38,337 nucleotides of DNA from JBGCDD01 sp045105075 (GTDB lineage Bacteria; Pseudomonadota; Alphaproteobacteria; Rhodobacterales; Rhodobacteraceae). Positions 8,483 through 17,330 of this stretch are shown piece by piece. The stretch lies in NCBI GenBank assembly GCA_045105075.1, contig JBGCDD010000131.1, positions 1 to 38,337 on the forward strand, given 5' to 3'. Within the stretch, counting starts at the first letter, position 1; each line of letters starts with the position of its first letter. Under the pieces are notes generated by a model, which was given only the letters and a program-made list of their open reading frames with translations, was not told where the DNA came from and made no database searches. Made by a program: the position numbers and the translations under genes.

Positions 8483-9564
8483 TGCTTTTGGTGATGGCAC
8501 TTGCGGCGGGGTTGTGGGGCTTGGGTGCGGCTTTGGGCACTCCCAAAACCCCACGTCTGGTGATGATCGGGGCTTTGCTGACCGGTGTTTTGCTGGTGCA
8601 GCTGATCCTTCCTTTTGGGCATCCGCTGCGTGAGGCAACCGGCGGATCTCCTGCTTTGTGGTTGATATTGGGCGGGTTTTTCGTTCTGGCGGCGTTTTAC
8701 AGACGCGGCCTGATGGCGTTGCGTAAAAGGGCACACGCCCAGGAAAAATCGGCGCCAAAACCGCGTCAGGGATCATTCACAGATGCCGAGCTGGAACGTT
8801 ACGCCCGCCACATCGTGTTGCGTGAATTGGGTGGGCCCGGACAAAAACGTCTAAAAGACGCTCGGGTTTTGGTGGTGGGGGCCGGTGGTCTGGGTGCACC
8901 TGCGCTGCTTTATCTTGCTGCGGCCGGGGTTGGTCGGATTGGCGTCATTGATGACGACGTGGTGGAAAACGCCAACTTGCAACGCCAGGTCATCCACCGG
9001 GATCACGATATTGGCATGCCCAAAGTGTTCTCAGCGCAGGCTGCGATGGTGGCACAAAATCCTCATGTTGACGTCCGCCCCTATCATCGCAGGTTGAGTG
9101 CGGACATCGCCGAAACTCTGTTTGCGGACTATGATATCATTTTGGATGGAACCGATAATTTCGACACCCGATATCTGGTCAATCGCATGGCAGTGCAAAC
9201 GGGTAAGCCTTTGATATCCGGGGCATTGGCGCAGTGGGAAGGGCAGCTCAGTGTGTTTGATCCCGCTTATGATGGGCCGTGTTACGAATGCATTTTTCAC
9301 GCGGCACCCGCGGCCCATTTGGCGCCGTCATGCGCTGAGGCAGGGGTCGTTGGCCCTCTGCCGGGGGTTGTGGGCGCCATGATGGCGGTTGAAGCAATCA
9401 AGATCTTGGTGGATGCGGGCGCGCCGCTAAGAGGCGAGATGCTGATTTACGACGCTCTGTACAGTGAAACCCGCAAGATCAAAGTCACCAAACGCGACGA
9501 CTGCGCCGTGTGTGGCCAGCTTTCAACGAAGAAAATCCAACAAAACCAGAGTCCTGTTTCATAG
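8482..9564 (+). CDS. Membrane-anchored MoeB/ThiF/HesA-family E1-like adenylyltransferase
   Basis: 360 residues. Residues about 1-95 are an extra N-terminal region with hydrophobic segments at roughly 3-18, 26-44 and 57-73 followed by a basic, Lys/Arg-rich linker. The E1-like domain starts near 100: SFTDAELERYARHIVLRELG, nucleotide-binding VVGAGGLGAPAL at 131-142, NLQRQ at 165-169, LDGTDNFDTR with D223-type catalytic acid, and two zinc pairs C267/C270 and C341/C344. This is the MoeB-type catalytic core that adenylates the C-terminal GG of a ubiquitin-like sulfur carrier (MoaD or ThiS). No carrier gene is nearby, so the pathway (molybdopterin, thiamine or other) is open. The membrane anchor is unusual against the soluble E. 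coli MoeB. It is coupled to dut. Confidence 0.88.
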   Translation: MLLVMALAAGLWGLGAALGTPKTPRLVMIGALLTGVLLVQLILPFGHPLREATGGSPALWLILGGFFVLAAFYRRGLMALRKRAHAQEKSAPKPRQGSFTDAELERYARHIVLRELGGPGQKRLKDARVLVVGAGGLGAPALLYLAAAGVGRIGVIDDDVVENANLQRQVIHRDHDIGMPKVFSAQAAMVAQNPHVDVRPYHRRLSADIAETLFADYDIILDGTDNFDTRYLVNRMAVQTGKPLISGALAQWEGQLSVFDPAYDGPCYECIFHAAPAAHLAPSCAEAGVVGPLPGVVGAMMAVEAIKILVDAGAPLRGEMLIYDALYSETRKIKVTKRDDCAVCGQLSTKKIQQNQSPVS

Positions 9565-9943
9565 CCGGTGGCTGGGAGAGCGATGGCCGCCTTTGGACAT
9601 GTACAGCGGACCGGCGATGGTTGCATCGCCGCGATAAGTCACCGCGGGTTGCGACGTTTGTATCTGCTTTTGTCGCATGGCACAGCTTTGGAGCGGAACT
9701 TTCAGCTGGGCCGTGAACGTGTGGCCTCCAACGGGATTTGGGAAAGCAGAGTGATAAATGTGCTGTGTGAACATCGTGCAGTCACAAGAGGTCACTATTA
9801 TTGACACTCGATTTTTCACCGGCGGGTCTCGCGGCATCAAGGCAAGTTCATGGGGCGTGAAGTTGGGCAAAAACATCTGCAAATTGCAAGCAAACACCGC
9901 ACCTTTGTGCACCTGTCGTTAGGGTTTTGCTGTCAGAGTAGTG
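9565..9943. other. Convergent intergenic stretch without a convincing gene
   Basis: 379 bases between the convergent MoeB-like and PLP-enzyme genes. A 117-codon frame is open on the minus strand (9559-9912), but it has no recognisable domain, no clear ribosome-binding site and atypical composition for the neighbourhood. No strong hairpin with a T run was seen. It may be a decayed gene or spacer. Confidence 0.5.
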
Positions 9944-11158
9944 TCAATCGGGCAAGGCCTTGCTCAAATCCGCAATCAAGTCAGCAGCGTCTTCCAAACC
10001 GACCGATAGGCGAAACACACCATCACCGCTGAAGGCGCGGTAGCTTTCGGCGTCTTTGCCCGCCAAACGAAACGATGTTTTCATAAGGGGATCTGTTTCC
10101 ATCCAGAAAATCAAACTGCGGTGATGACCAAGCGACACGGCATAGTGAATGATCTCTAGCCGTTCGATCATGGTTTCAGCAATTCGGCGCCCCATCTCAG
10201 CATCTGCAACTTGAAAACTAATCATTCCCGAGCTGTTTTGCATTTGACGTTGTGCCAATTCGGCCTGTGGGTGGGAGGCAAGCCCGGGATAGATCACGCG
10301 TGTCACGCCGGGGTTTTGTTCCAGCCAGGTGGCCACAGCAAGAGCGCCATCTTGATGGGCACGCATGCGCAACGGCAGAGTGGCCGCACCACGGGCGATC
10401 AGCCACGCGTTAAAGGGCGACAGGATTGCACCGTGATGAATGGCGGCTTCAAGGCGTAATTTGGCGATCAGATCACGGCGCCCGGCGACGGCGCCGCCCA
10501 CTGCATCACCATGGCCGCCGATGTATTTCGTGATCGAGTGCATGACCAGATCAATGCCCAACGCATTCGTGTCCATGCCCAGCGGCGAAGAAAAAGTAGC
10601 ATCGGTGGAATGAAGTGCGCCAACCGCGTGGGCCAGTTTTGAAATTGCCGCCAGGTCGCACAACCGAAGGATCGGATTGACCGGACTTTCGGTATGCACC
10701 AACCGGGTGTTGGGCCGGATGGCATTGGCGACCGCGTCAAGGTCGGACATGTTGACCGGCGTAACATCGATCCCCATCCGGGGCAGCGTGTCGCGCGCCA
10801 GCTCGGCGACCCCGGCATAAGATACATCCGAAATCACCAGATGATCGCCCGCGGATAAAAACGTCAACAAAATCGCACTGGCCGCCGCCATACCAGATGC
10901 TGTGCAAAGGCAGGCCTGGGTGCCTTGCATTGCTGCGATTTTGGCTTCTAACATTGCCGTTGTCGGGTTGGCCCAACGCGCATAAGCATAGGGGCTGTCC
11001 TCGGTCAGGTCATGGGCTGAGAAGCCCGATACATCTTCGCTAATGAACGTCGAAGACATATGAATTGGTGGTGCAGACGCGCCGGTTGTGGGATCCGGGC
11101 TTTCGCCGGCATGGATCGCCGTGGTCATCGGTCCGTTTGAATTCTTAAGCTTTGACAT
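9944..11158 (-). CDS. Cys/Met-metabolism PLP-dependent enzyme (cystathionine gamma-lyase/synthase, methionine gamma-lyase group)
   Basis: 404 residues, ATG with AAGGA upstream. The fold-type I signature is complete: YAYARWANPTTAMLEAKIA near 57-75, the ASGMAAASA phosphate loop, HTESPVNP, DATFSSP, and the Schiff-base lysine K211 in MHSITKYIGGHGD. The C-terminal half has HPQAELAQRQM and SLGHHRSLIFW, similar to the SLG...L.hPa segment. Such enzymes perform beta/gamma elimination or replacement on sulfur amino acids, for example cystathionine or methionine cleavage. The substrate cannot be fixed from motifs; the unusual long aromatic DTFSS region and lack of sulfur genes nearby leave it open. It is divergent from the M3 peptidase gene across 110 bases. 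Confidence 0.88.
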   Translation of the reverse strand: MSKLKNSNGPMTTAIHAGESPDPTTGASAPPIHMSSTFISEDVSGFSAHDLTEDSPYAYARWANPTTAMLEAKIAAMQGTQACLCTASGMAAASAILLTFLSAGDHLVISDVSYAGVAELARDTLPRMGIDVTPVNMSDLDAVANAIRPNTRLVHTESPVNPILRLCDLAAISKLAHAVGALHSTDATFSSPLGMDTNALGIDLVMHSITKYIGGHGDAVGGAVAGRRDLIAKLRLEAAIHHGAILSPFNAWLIARGAATLPLRMRAHQDGALAVATWLEQNPGVTRVIYPGLASHPQAELAQRQMQNSSGMISFQVADAEMGRRIAETMIERLEIIHYAVSLGHHRSLIFWMETDPLMKTSFRLAGKDAESYRAFSGDGVFRLSVGLEDAADLIADLSKALPD

Positions 11159-11268
11159 GGATCTGAGTCCTTTTTAACCGGAGTGTCTGGTGAATTGCCG
11201 GCTTTGACAAGGCGGGAGGTTGGCAAGGCGACTTGCGCACTCTAGCTGTTGTCAAAAGGAGATTGTTC

Positions 11269-13284
11269 ATGACAAATCCATTGCTGGACCTGTGGAACAC
11301 ACCGTTTGAAACTGCCCCGTTTGCAGATATTTCCGATGGTGATTTTGAACCCGCGCTCGAGGTGGCCTTGGCCCAACATTTGCTTGAGATTGAGGCGATC
11401 GCGACCGCCTCTGACGAGGCAGATTTTGCCAATACGGTCGAAGCATTGGAAGGCGCGGGCGAGGCGTTGTCCAAAGTGCTTTCGGTCTTTTATACGGTCG
11501 CAGGTGCGGACAGCAATCCAGACCGGGACGTCTTGCAACGGGTGTTTTCGCCGCGTTTGGCTGCGCATTACAGCGAGATTTCGGCCAACAAAGCGCTGTT
11601 TGCCCGCATAGCCGAGGTTTGGGATCGCCGTGACACCCTTGATCTGAGCGACGAACAGACCCGGGTTTTGATGCTCACCCATCGCAGTTTTGTGCGCGCA
11701 GGTGCGGCTTTGACCGGAGCAGATGAAGCCCGGATGAAGGAGATCAAGTCGCGTCTTGCCAGCCTTGGCACGTCTTTTACGCAAAATCTGCTCGCCGACG
11801 AACGCGAATGGACTTTGGCGCTGTCGGAAACGGATCTGGAAGGGTTACCCGATTTTGTGATCGCGGCAGCCCGTGCGGCGGGCGCGGAAAAGGCAGCACC
11901 GGGTCCCGTAGTGACGCTAAGCCGGTCGTTGATTGTGCCGTTTTTGCAGTTTTCACCGCGACGGGATTTGCGCGAAATTGCCTATCGCGCGTGGGCGGCG
12001 CGGGGGGCCAATGGGGGCGAGACGGACAATCGCGAGATTGCGAAAGAAATCCTCGAGCTACGTTATGAACGTGCCAAGCTGTTGGGGTATAACAGTTTTG
12101 CTGATTACAAGTTGGAAACCGAGATGGCCAAGACGCCGGACGCTGTGCGGGCTTTGTTGATGGACGTCTGGGCACCGGCGCGTGCGCAGGCCGAAGCTGA
12201 TGGAGAAAAACTGAGTGAAATGATGCATGCGGACGGGGTGAATGGTCCGCTGGAGCCTTGGGATTGGCGTTACTATGCAGACAAGCGGCGGCGCGCCGAG
12301 CACGACTTGGATGAGGCTGCGCTAAAGCCCTATTTCCAACTGGATCGGATGATCGAAGCCTCTTTCGATTGCGCCACCCGACTGTTTGGCCTGGCGTTCA
12401 AACCGCTGGATATCCCGCTTTATCATCCGGATTGCAGGGCTTGGGAGGTCACGCGTGACGGCGAGCATGTTGCTGTTTTCATTGGCGATTACTTTGCCCG
12501 TGGCAGCAAACGCTCGGGGGCATGGTGTTCTGCGATGCGCAGTCAGGCGAAAAGGCCCAAAGCCCAGACGCCAATTGTGATCAATGTGTGCAACTTCGCC
12601 AAAAGCGAACCGGCTTTGCTGTCATATGACGATGCGCGCACTCTGTTTCATGAATTTGGCCACGCTTTGCATCAAATGCTGTCGAACGTGGATTATGAAA
12701 GCGTGTCTGGCACATCTGTGGCGCGCGATTTCGTCGAATTGCCGAGCCAGCTTTACGAACACTGGTTGGATGTGCCTGAAGTTCTTGGCAAATTTGCAAC
12801 TCACGCGGAAACCGGCGAAGCGATGCCACAAGAGATGCTCGACCGGGTTTTGGCGGCTGCAACCTTTGATATGGGCTTTCAGACGGTTGAATACGTGGCC
12901 AGCGCCTTGGTCGATCTGGCCTTTCACGAAGGTGTCGCGCCAAATGATGTGATGGCGCGTCAGGGTCAGATCTTGGCCGATCTGGGCATGCCCCACGCGA
13001 TTGGCATGCGCCATGCCAGCCCGCATTTTGCCCATGTGTTTGCCGGCGACGGCTATTCGTCGGGATATTACAGCTATATGTGGTCGGAAGTTATGGACGC
13101 CGACGCCTTTGCTGCGTTCGAAGAGGCGGGCGGTGCGTTTGATCCTGAACGGGCGCGCGCCCTTGAGGACAATATCCTGTCCACTGGTGGCAGCCGCGAC
13201 GCGGCCGAGCTTTACACCGCGTTCCGCGGCCGACTGCCGGGGGTTGAAGCGTTGCTGAAAGGGCGCGGCTTGGCGGCGGGCTGA
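11269..13284 (+). CDS. dcp: M3-family oligopeptidase / peptidyl-dipeptidase Dcp
   Basis: 671 residues from the ATG at 11269 with AAGGAG just upstream; the frame is open 12 codons further but without similarity. Zinc-binding HEFGHALH is at 461-468 (H461, E462, H465), inside the M3 pattern TLFHEFGHALHQML, with the third ligand expected in the following FVELPSQLYEHW helix (Glu). The N-terminal PLLDLWNTPFETAPFADI and later FVRAGAALTGADEARMKEI are Dcp-like, as is the C-terminal GYSSGYYSYMWSEVMDADAF. It is a cytoplasmic zinc peptidase that trims short peptides, releasing C-terminal dipeptides in the Dcp branch. It appears to be a single gene with its own promoter region. Confidence 0.94.
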   Translation: MTNPLLDLWNTPFETAPFADISDGDFEPALEVALAQHLLEIEAIATASDEADFANTVEALEGAGEALSKVLSVFYTVAGADSNPDRDVLQRVFSPRLAAHYSEISANKALFARIAEVWDRRDTLDLSDEQTRVLMLTHRSFVRAGAALTGADEARMKEIKSRLASLGTSFTQNLLADEREWTLALSETDLEGLPDFVIAAARAAGAEKAAPGPVVTLSRSLIVPFLQFSPRRDLREIAYRAWAARGANGGETDNREIAKEILELRYERAKLLGYNSFADYKLETEMAKTPDAVRALLMDVWAPARAQAEADGEKLSEMMHADGVNGPLEPWDWRYYADKRRRAEHDLDEAALKPYFQLDRMIEASFDCATRLFGLAFKPLDIPLYHPDCRAWEVTRDGEHVAVFIGDYFARGSKRSGAWCSAMRSQAKRPKAQTPIVINVCNFAKSEPALLSYDDARTLFHEFGHALHQMLSNVDYESVSGTSVARDFVELPSQLYEHWLDVPEVLGKFATHAETGEAMPQEMLDRVLAAATFDMGFQTVEYVASALVDLAFHEGVAPNDVMARQGQILADLGMPHAIGMRHASPHFAHVFAGDGYSSGYYSYMWSEVMDADAFAAFEEAGGAFDPERARALEDNILSTGGSRDAAELYTAFRGRLPGVEALLKGRGLAAG

Positions 13285-13418
13285 GCTGCGAAACCGGGTA
13301 AATTCGCAAGTCGTTGCGGCTCAGGTCGGTTTTGTGTGGTTTTGGGTCGGATCACCCGGGCGCGTTTCGGCGGGCTTGGGCATAAACGCTGTCAGACACG
13401 GACAGCGGAGAACCCCCG

Positions 13419-15914
13419 ATGAAAACGCAGATCAAAGCCCTGGTTGTTGGCGGCGGCGCCGTTGGCACCTCGATTGCCTATCATCTGGCGCGGGCCGGTT
13501 GGGAAGATGTGGTGCTGCTGGAACGCGATGAGTTGACCAGCGGCAGCACCTGGCACGCGGCGGGTTTGCTGCCCTATTTCAACATGTCCTATGCCACCAC
13601 ACATATTCATGACTATTCGATCCGCTTTTACAAAACATTGGAAGAGGAAACCGGGCTGAACGCGGGCTTTGCGGTGGTCGGCAATCTGCGTATGGCCCAA
13701 ACGCAGGAGCGGATGGACGAGTATATGCTGTATGCCTCGACCGCCGAAAGCTGCGGCGTGCCTTATCAATGGATGAGCCCGGATGAGATCAAGGCGAAGT
13801 GGCCGTTGATCCGCACCGAAGATTTGAAAGGCGCGCTTTATCACCACACCGATGGTTACATTAACCCTGCTGACGTGACGCAAGCCATGGCCAAAGGTGC
13901 GCGCCAGCGTGGCGTGGTGATTGAGCGTAAATGGCAGGCCGATGCGTTTCACTGGACCGGTTCAGCCTGGGAGGTGACGTGCACCAAGATGGTCGAAAAG
14001 GGCGGTAATCTGGTGCCATCGGACGAACAGATCGTGATCACAGCCGAGCATGTCGTCACCGCCAGCGGCAATCACGCCCAGAGCACGGCACAAAAACTGG
14101 GTATCAAGATTCCGGCAATTCCTGTGGAACATCAATTCGTTGTGTTGGACCAAGACCCGGATTTGGTCAAATTCCGCGCCGAGGGCAATGTCGAACACCC
14201 GGTTGTGCGAGACGCGGATGCGCAATCTTACGTGCGCGAGGAACGCGGCGGCTGGATCCTGGGGGTCTATGAAGAAGGTGCGCCGGCGGTCTTTGAATAT
14301 GGTGTGCCCGACAGTTTCCGCGCCGATCTGTTCCCGCTCGATCTGGAACGGATCGAGGCGCAATATATGGCGATGATCCACCGATTGCCGTCGTGTGAAG
14401 ACTCGGGCCTTAAGGATGATTTTAACGGCCCGATTTGTTACACCCCCGATGGCAACCCACTGGTGGGGCCTGCGCCGGGGTTGCGCAACATGTGGCTGGC
14501 GGAAGGGCTCAGTTTTGGCATCACGGCGGCGGGCGGCACGGGCTCTTACCTTGCGCAATTGATGACGCAGGGCGAGGCCGAGATCGACATGGCGAGCATT
14601 GATCCCCAGCGCTATGGCGACTGGATGACCACCGAATTTGCCGCGCGCAAGAACGAGGAGTGCTATTCGCACGTTTATGTTCTGCACCACCCAGATGAAG
14701 AGCGCGAAGCCTGCCGTCCGCTGCGCACGGCCCCCGCCTATGACCGTCAAAAGGCGCTCGGCGCGCAGTTTGGCTGGGTCAATGGCTGGGAACGTCCGAA
14801 TTATTACGCGCCCGAGGGCTTTAACGATCATGACAGCCGCAGTTTCCGCCGGGGTGGATGGTGGCAATATGCGGTTGATGAGGCGCGCGCCGTGCGTGAA
14901 AATGTTGGGCTGATCGATGCGACGGCGTTTACCAAACATGTGCTGAAAGGCCCCGGCGCCACCGCATTTCTCGATTGGTTCACCTGCAACAAACTGCCCA
15001 AGGTCGGGCGCATCAATCTGACCTATGCGCTGACAGCTTTTGGGACAACGCGCACGGAATACACCATCGTGCGTTTGGCAGAGCATGAGTATTATCTTGT
15101 GTCCGCAGGGGCTTGGACGGCCTATGACGCTGATTTTCTGCGCAAGGCTGCGGCCGACAAGATGGACGACTTTGGCTATATCGAAATTCAGGATGTCACC
15201 ACGCAATGGGGCGTGTTCGCCATTGCCGGCCCCAACAGCCGCGCGGTTTTGAACGAAATCGTTAAGGATGCTGATCCAGACACCGTGCTGTCGAACAAGC
15301 GCTTTCCGTGGCTCAGCATGCGCAACATCGAGCTGGGCATGTGCCCTGTGCGTGCGATCCGTGTGGCCTATACCGGAGAGCTAGGTTGGGAGCTGCACCA
15401 CCCGATCGAGATGCAGAATTACCTGTGGGACCAGCTGATGGTGGCTGGTGAAAAGCACGATATGAAGCTGGTTGGGGCACGGGCGCAAAACTGGCTGCGC
15501 CAGGAAAAATCCTATCGCGCATTTGGCACTGAACTGGGCCGCGATGCGACCCCTTTGGAAGCAGATTTGCCCCGCTTTGTCGACCTGTCCAAGGATTTTC
15601 ATGGCAAGCCCAAGCTGGAAGAGACTGGCATTCGCGCGCAATGTGTGACGCTGCTGATCGATGGTCCGGCGGACGCGGACCCTTGGGGGCGCGAGGTATT
15701 GTATACCAGCGATGGCACGCGTACCGGCCGTTTGACCTCGGGCGGCTATTCGGTGCATTTTAACAAAAGCATCGCGATGGGCTATGTCAAACCCGAACAC
15801 GCCACGCCGGATACACGGCTGAAGGTTAAGATGTTTGATCAACTTTGGGACGCAAAAATCACCCAGGACAGCCCTTATGATCCGGCCAACGCCGTGATCC
15901 GGATGGATGGGTAA
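13419..15914 (+). CDS. FAD-dependent dimethylglycine/sarcosine dehydrogenase-like protein (DAO plus GcvT domains)
   Basis: 831 residues, full length for the DMGDH/SARDH family. The dinucleotide-binding VVGGGAVGTSIAYHLA begins at residue 9, then LTSGSTWHAAGLLP, where H46 matches the histidine that carries covalent FAD in the mammalian enzymes. The DAO domain runs to about 370, followed by the FAO_M linker and a GcvT-like aminomethyltransferase domain (about 430-820) with WGVFAIAGPNSR, AYTGELGWELHHP and GGYSVHFNKSIAMGYV. It would demethylate N-methylglycines, passing the methyl group as a folate-bound one-carbon unit. Roseobacter genomes hold many paralogues, so the true substrate (dimethylglycine, sarcosine or other secondary amine) is uncertain. 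It overlaps the next gene by eight bases. Confidence 0.9.
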   Translation: MKTQIKALVVGGGAVGTSIAYHLARAGWEDVVLLERDELTSGSTWHAAGLLPYFNMSYATTHIHDYSIRFYKTLEEETGLNAGFAVVGNLRMAQTQERMDEYMLYASTAESCGVPYQWMSPDEIKAKWPLIRTEDLKGALYHHTDGYINPADVTQAMAKGARQRGVVIERKWQADAFHWTGSAWEVTCTKMVEKGGNLVPSDEQIVITAEHVVTASGNHAQSTAQKLGIKIPAIPVEHQFVVLDQDPDLVKFRAEGNVEHPVVRDADAQSYVREERGGWILGVYEEGAPAVFEYGVPDSFRADLFPLDLERIEAQYMAMIHRLPSCEDSGLKDDFNGPICYTPDGNPLVGPAPGLRNMWLAEGLSFGITAAGGTGSYLAQLMTQGEAEIDMASIDPQRYGDWMTTEFAARKNEECYSHVYVLHHPDEEREACRPLRTAPAYDRQKALGAQFGWVNGWERPNYYAPEGFNDHDSRSFRRGGWWQYAVDEARAVRENVGLIDATAFTKHVLKGPGATAFLDWFTCNKLPKVGRINLTYALTAFGTTRTEYTIVRLAEHEYYLVSAGAWTAYDADFLRKAAADKMDDFGYIEIQDVTTQWGVFAIAGPNSRAVLNEIVKDADPDTVLSNKRFPWLSMRNIELGMCPVRAIRVAYTGELGWELHHPIEMQNYLWDQLMVAGEKHDMKLVGARAQNWLRQEKSYRAFGTELGRDATPLEADLPRFVDLSKDFHGKPKLEETGIRAQCVTLLIDGPADADPWGREVLYTSDGTRTGRLTSGGYSVHFNKSIAMGYVKPEHATPDTRLKVKMFDQLWDAKITQDSPYDPANAVIRMDG

Positions 15915-16686
15915 GCTGCGGTTAATATGGGCGGTTTTGGCCCTGGTCGCGTTGCTGTGCGCGGGGTTTTACAAATCCAATCCGCTCAGCGCCGCGGCTG
16001 AGGGGTATGCGCGCGATGTCGCAATTTCCAGCGCTGCCGTCTACATCACATTGCGTTCGATCAACGCGTTCCTGTCCACAGCCCAAGAGATCGAAATGGG
16101 CGGCGCTTTGGTTGTCAGTGGCACTGCGCAACCGTTCAAAGTGCTGGAGCCGATCGACGACACCATCGAGCGCATTGCCCAGCTGGTGTTTTTCGTGATG
16201 GTGGCCACTGGCGTTTTGGCTGTGGCGATGGGGCCGGTGGGCGCGGTTGGATTGGTGCTGATCGCATTGGCTTTGGGTGTTGCGGCGCTGCGTGGCACCA
16301 TCGCGCAGACACGCGGGCTGGCGGTTTACGGACTGGGTTTGGGCGTGGCCGTGCCTTTGGCCTTTGTCATGTCGTCGCTGCTGGCCGACCGTGTCACCGC
16401 CGATGTGTGGGCCGAAAACGAGGCGATTTTGCAAGCCATCGTCGCCGAGGTCGACACCCCCATACCCGAAGGCGCCACCGGCTGGTCAACCCGGTTTCAA
16501 TCGGTTCTGGGCGAGGTCGAGCGCTACCAAACACTGGCGGCCAATATATCGACGCAAGCCGACGCTCTGATCCGCAGTTTCATCGCGATCTTGGCCGTTT
16601 TCGTATTCAAGCTGATCGTCTTGCCGCTGGTTATGCTGGGCGGGTTGCTGATTGCGATACGCGCGTTCAGCAGGTTGGCACCCTAG
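15907..16686 (+). CDS. Uncharacterised integral membrane protein with five predicted helices
   Basis: 259 residues, not recognised. Hydrophobic segments are at about 5-21, 91-109, 111-128, 139-159 and 223-250. A roughly 65-residue loop lies between helices 1 and 2 and another of about 60 residues between helices 4 and 5; the latter has a coiled, charged character (VWAENEAILQAIVAEVDTP). The start ATG lies inside the end of the dehydrogenase gene (8-base overlap), so translation is probably coupled. There is no transporter signature. It may be a membrane partner or simply a co-transcribed gene. The stop TAG shares the palindrome CTAG with the stop of the convergent methyltransferase gene. Confidence 0.75.
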   Translation: MGKLRLIWAVLALVALLCAGFYKSNPLSAAAEGYARDVAISSAAVYITLRSINAFLSTAQEIEMGGALVVSGTAQPFKVLEPIDDTIERIAQLVFFVMVATGVLAVAMGPVGAVGLVLIALALGVAALRGTIAQTRGLAVYGLGLGVAVPLAFVMSSLLADRVTADVWAENEAILQAIVAEVDTPIPEGATGWSTRFQSVLGEVERYQTLAANISTQADALIRSFIAILAVFVFKLIVLPLVMLGGLLIAIRAFSRLAP

Positions 16687-17330
16687 GCCGGTTTGCGCGC
16701 GACAAAGGCCAGATTGTTGGCCGGCATCGTGTGGATCCCCGCAAGCTCAAGCCCTTGCAGACGCAGATGATCGCCGATCTGTTGGTCGTTTTTATAGCCG
16801 ACATCGGGATCTTGCGCGACCAGCGTGGCGTGGAAACTGGCATCGCCCGGGCTGGTCAGAATGCCTGCGCGCATGAAGGGGCCATACAGCATGAGCATGC
16901 CACCCGGACCAAGCGCCTTCGCGGCGTTTTCGATCACCACATCGGCTTCGGGCCAGCTGATCAAGTGCAGAAGATTAACCAGAAAGATCAGGTCATAGCC
17001 ACCGTTCTCGGCGGCCCAGCCGGGGCGGGTCGCATCCAGATCAATGGCCTTGGCGACATTGTTCAGGTCACCGCAGTAGGCATCGATGCTGGCGCGGCGT
17101 TCGGGATCCGGTTCGCTGGGCTGCCAGTGCAGATCAGGGTGGAGCGGGGCAAAGACGGCCATGTGCTGGCCGGTGCCGCTGGCGATTTCGAGCACACGCC
17201 CGGTTTTTGGTGCAATCTGTTGGATCAAGTCACCCAGCGCGTCCGCGTTGCGTTCCGCTGATGGCGCGTTCAACCGAACGCCGTCGATGGGCGCGGCCAC
17301 GCTGGCGTTTTTGGCGGCTTTGCGCACCAT
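16683..17330 (-). CDS. DUF938-family class I SAM-dependent methyltransferase-like protein
   Basis: 215 residues from the ATG at 17330, which overlaps the stop of the upstream oxidoreductase by one base; the frame is open further upstream but lies within that gene. The family start NAPSAERNADAL (about 21-32) is followed by motif I VLEIASGTGQH at about 46-56, EPDPERRASIDAY (acidic loop), YDLIFLVNLLHLISW and LGPGGMLMLYGPF. DUF938 proteins have the Rossmann methyltransferase fold; substrate unknown. Cytoplasmic. It is the last gene of a coupled three-gene minus-strand set with a FAD oxidase and an aldo/keto reductase. Confidence 0.86.
   Translation of the reverse strand: MVRKAAKNASVAAPIDGVRLNAPSAERNADALGDLIQQIAPKTGRVLEIASGTGQHMAVFAPLHPDLHWQPSEPDPERRASIDAYCGDLNNVAKAIDLDATRPGWAAENGGYDLIFLVNLLHLISWPEADVVIENAAKALGPGGMLMLYGPFMRAGILTSPGDASFHATLVAQDPDVGYKNDQQIGDHLRLQGLELAGIHTMPANNLAFVARKPA

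Noticed and set aside
7556..8776. 406-codon open frame on the minus strand
   Set aside because: Runs antisense across coaBC, dut and the MoeB-like gene, all of which have clear motifs.
9559..9912. 117-codon minus-strand frame in the convergent gap
   Set aside because: No domain, no clear start signal and atypical composition; reported only as an intergenic stretch.
13287..13308. TGCGAA/TTCGCA hairpin after the M3 peptidase gene
   Set aside because: A 6-bp stem with a 10-base loop and no T run; too weak to call a terminator.
13962..15206. 414-codon open frame on the minus strand
   Set aside because: Antisense to the DMGDH-like gene; low-complexity, Arg/His-rich translation with no family match.
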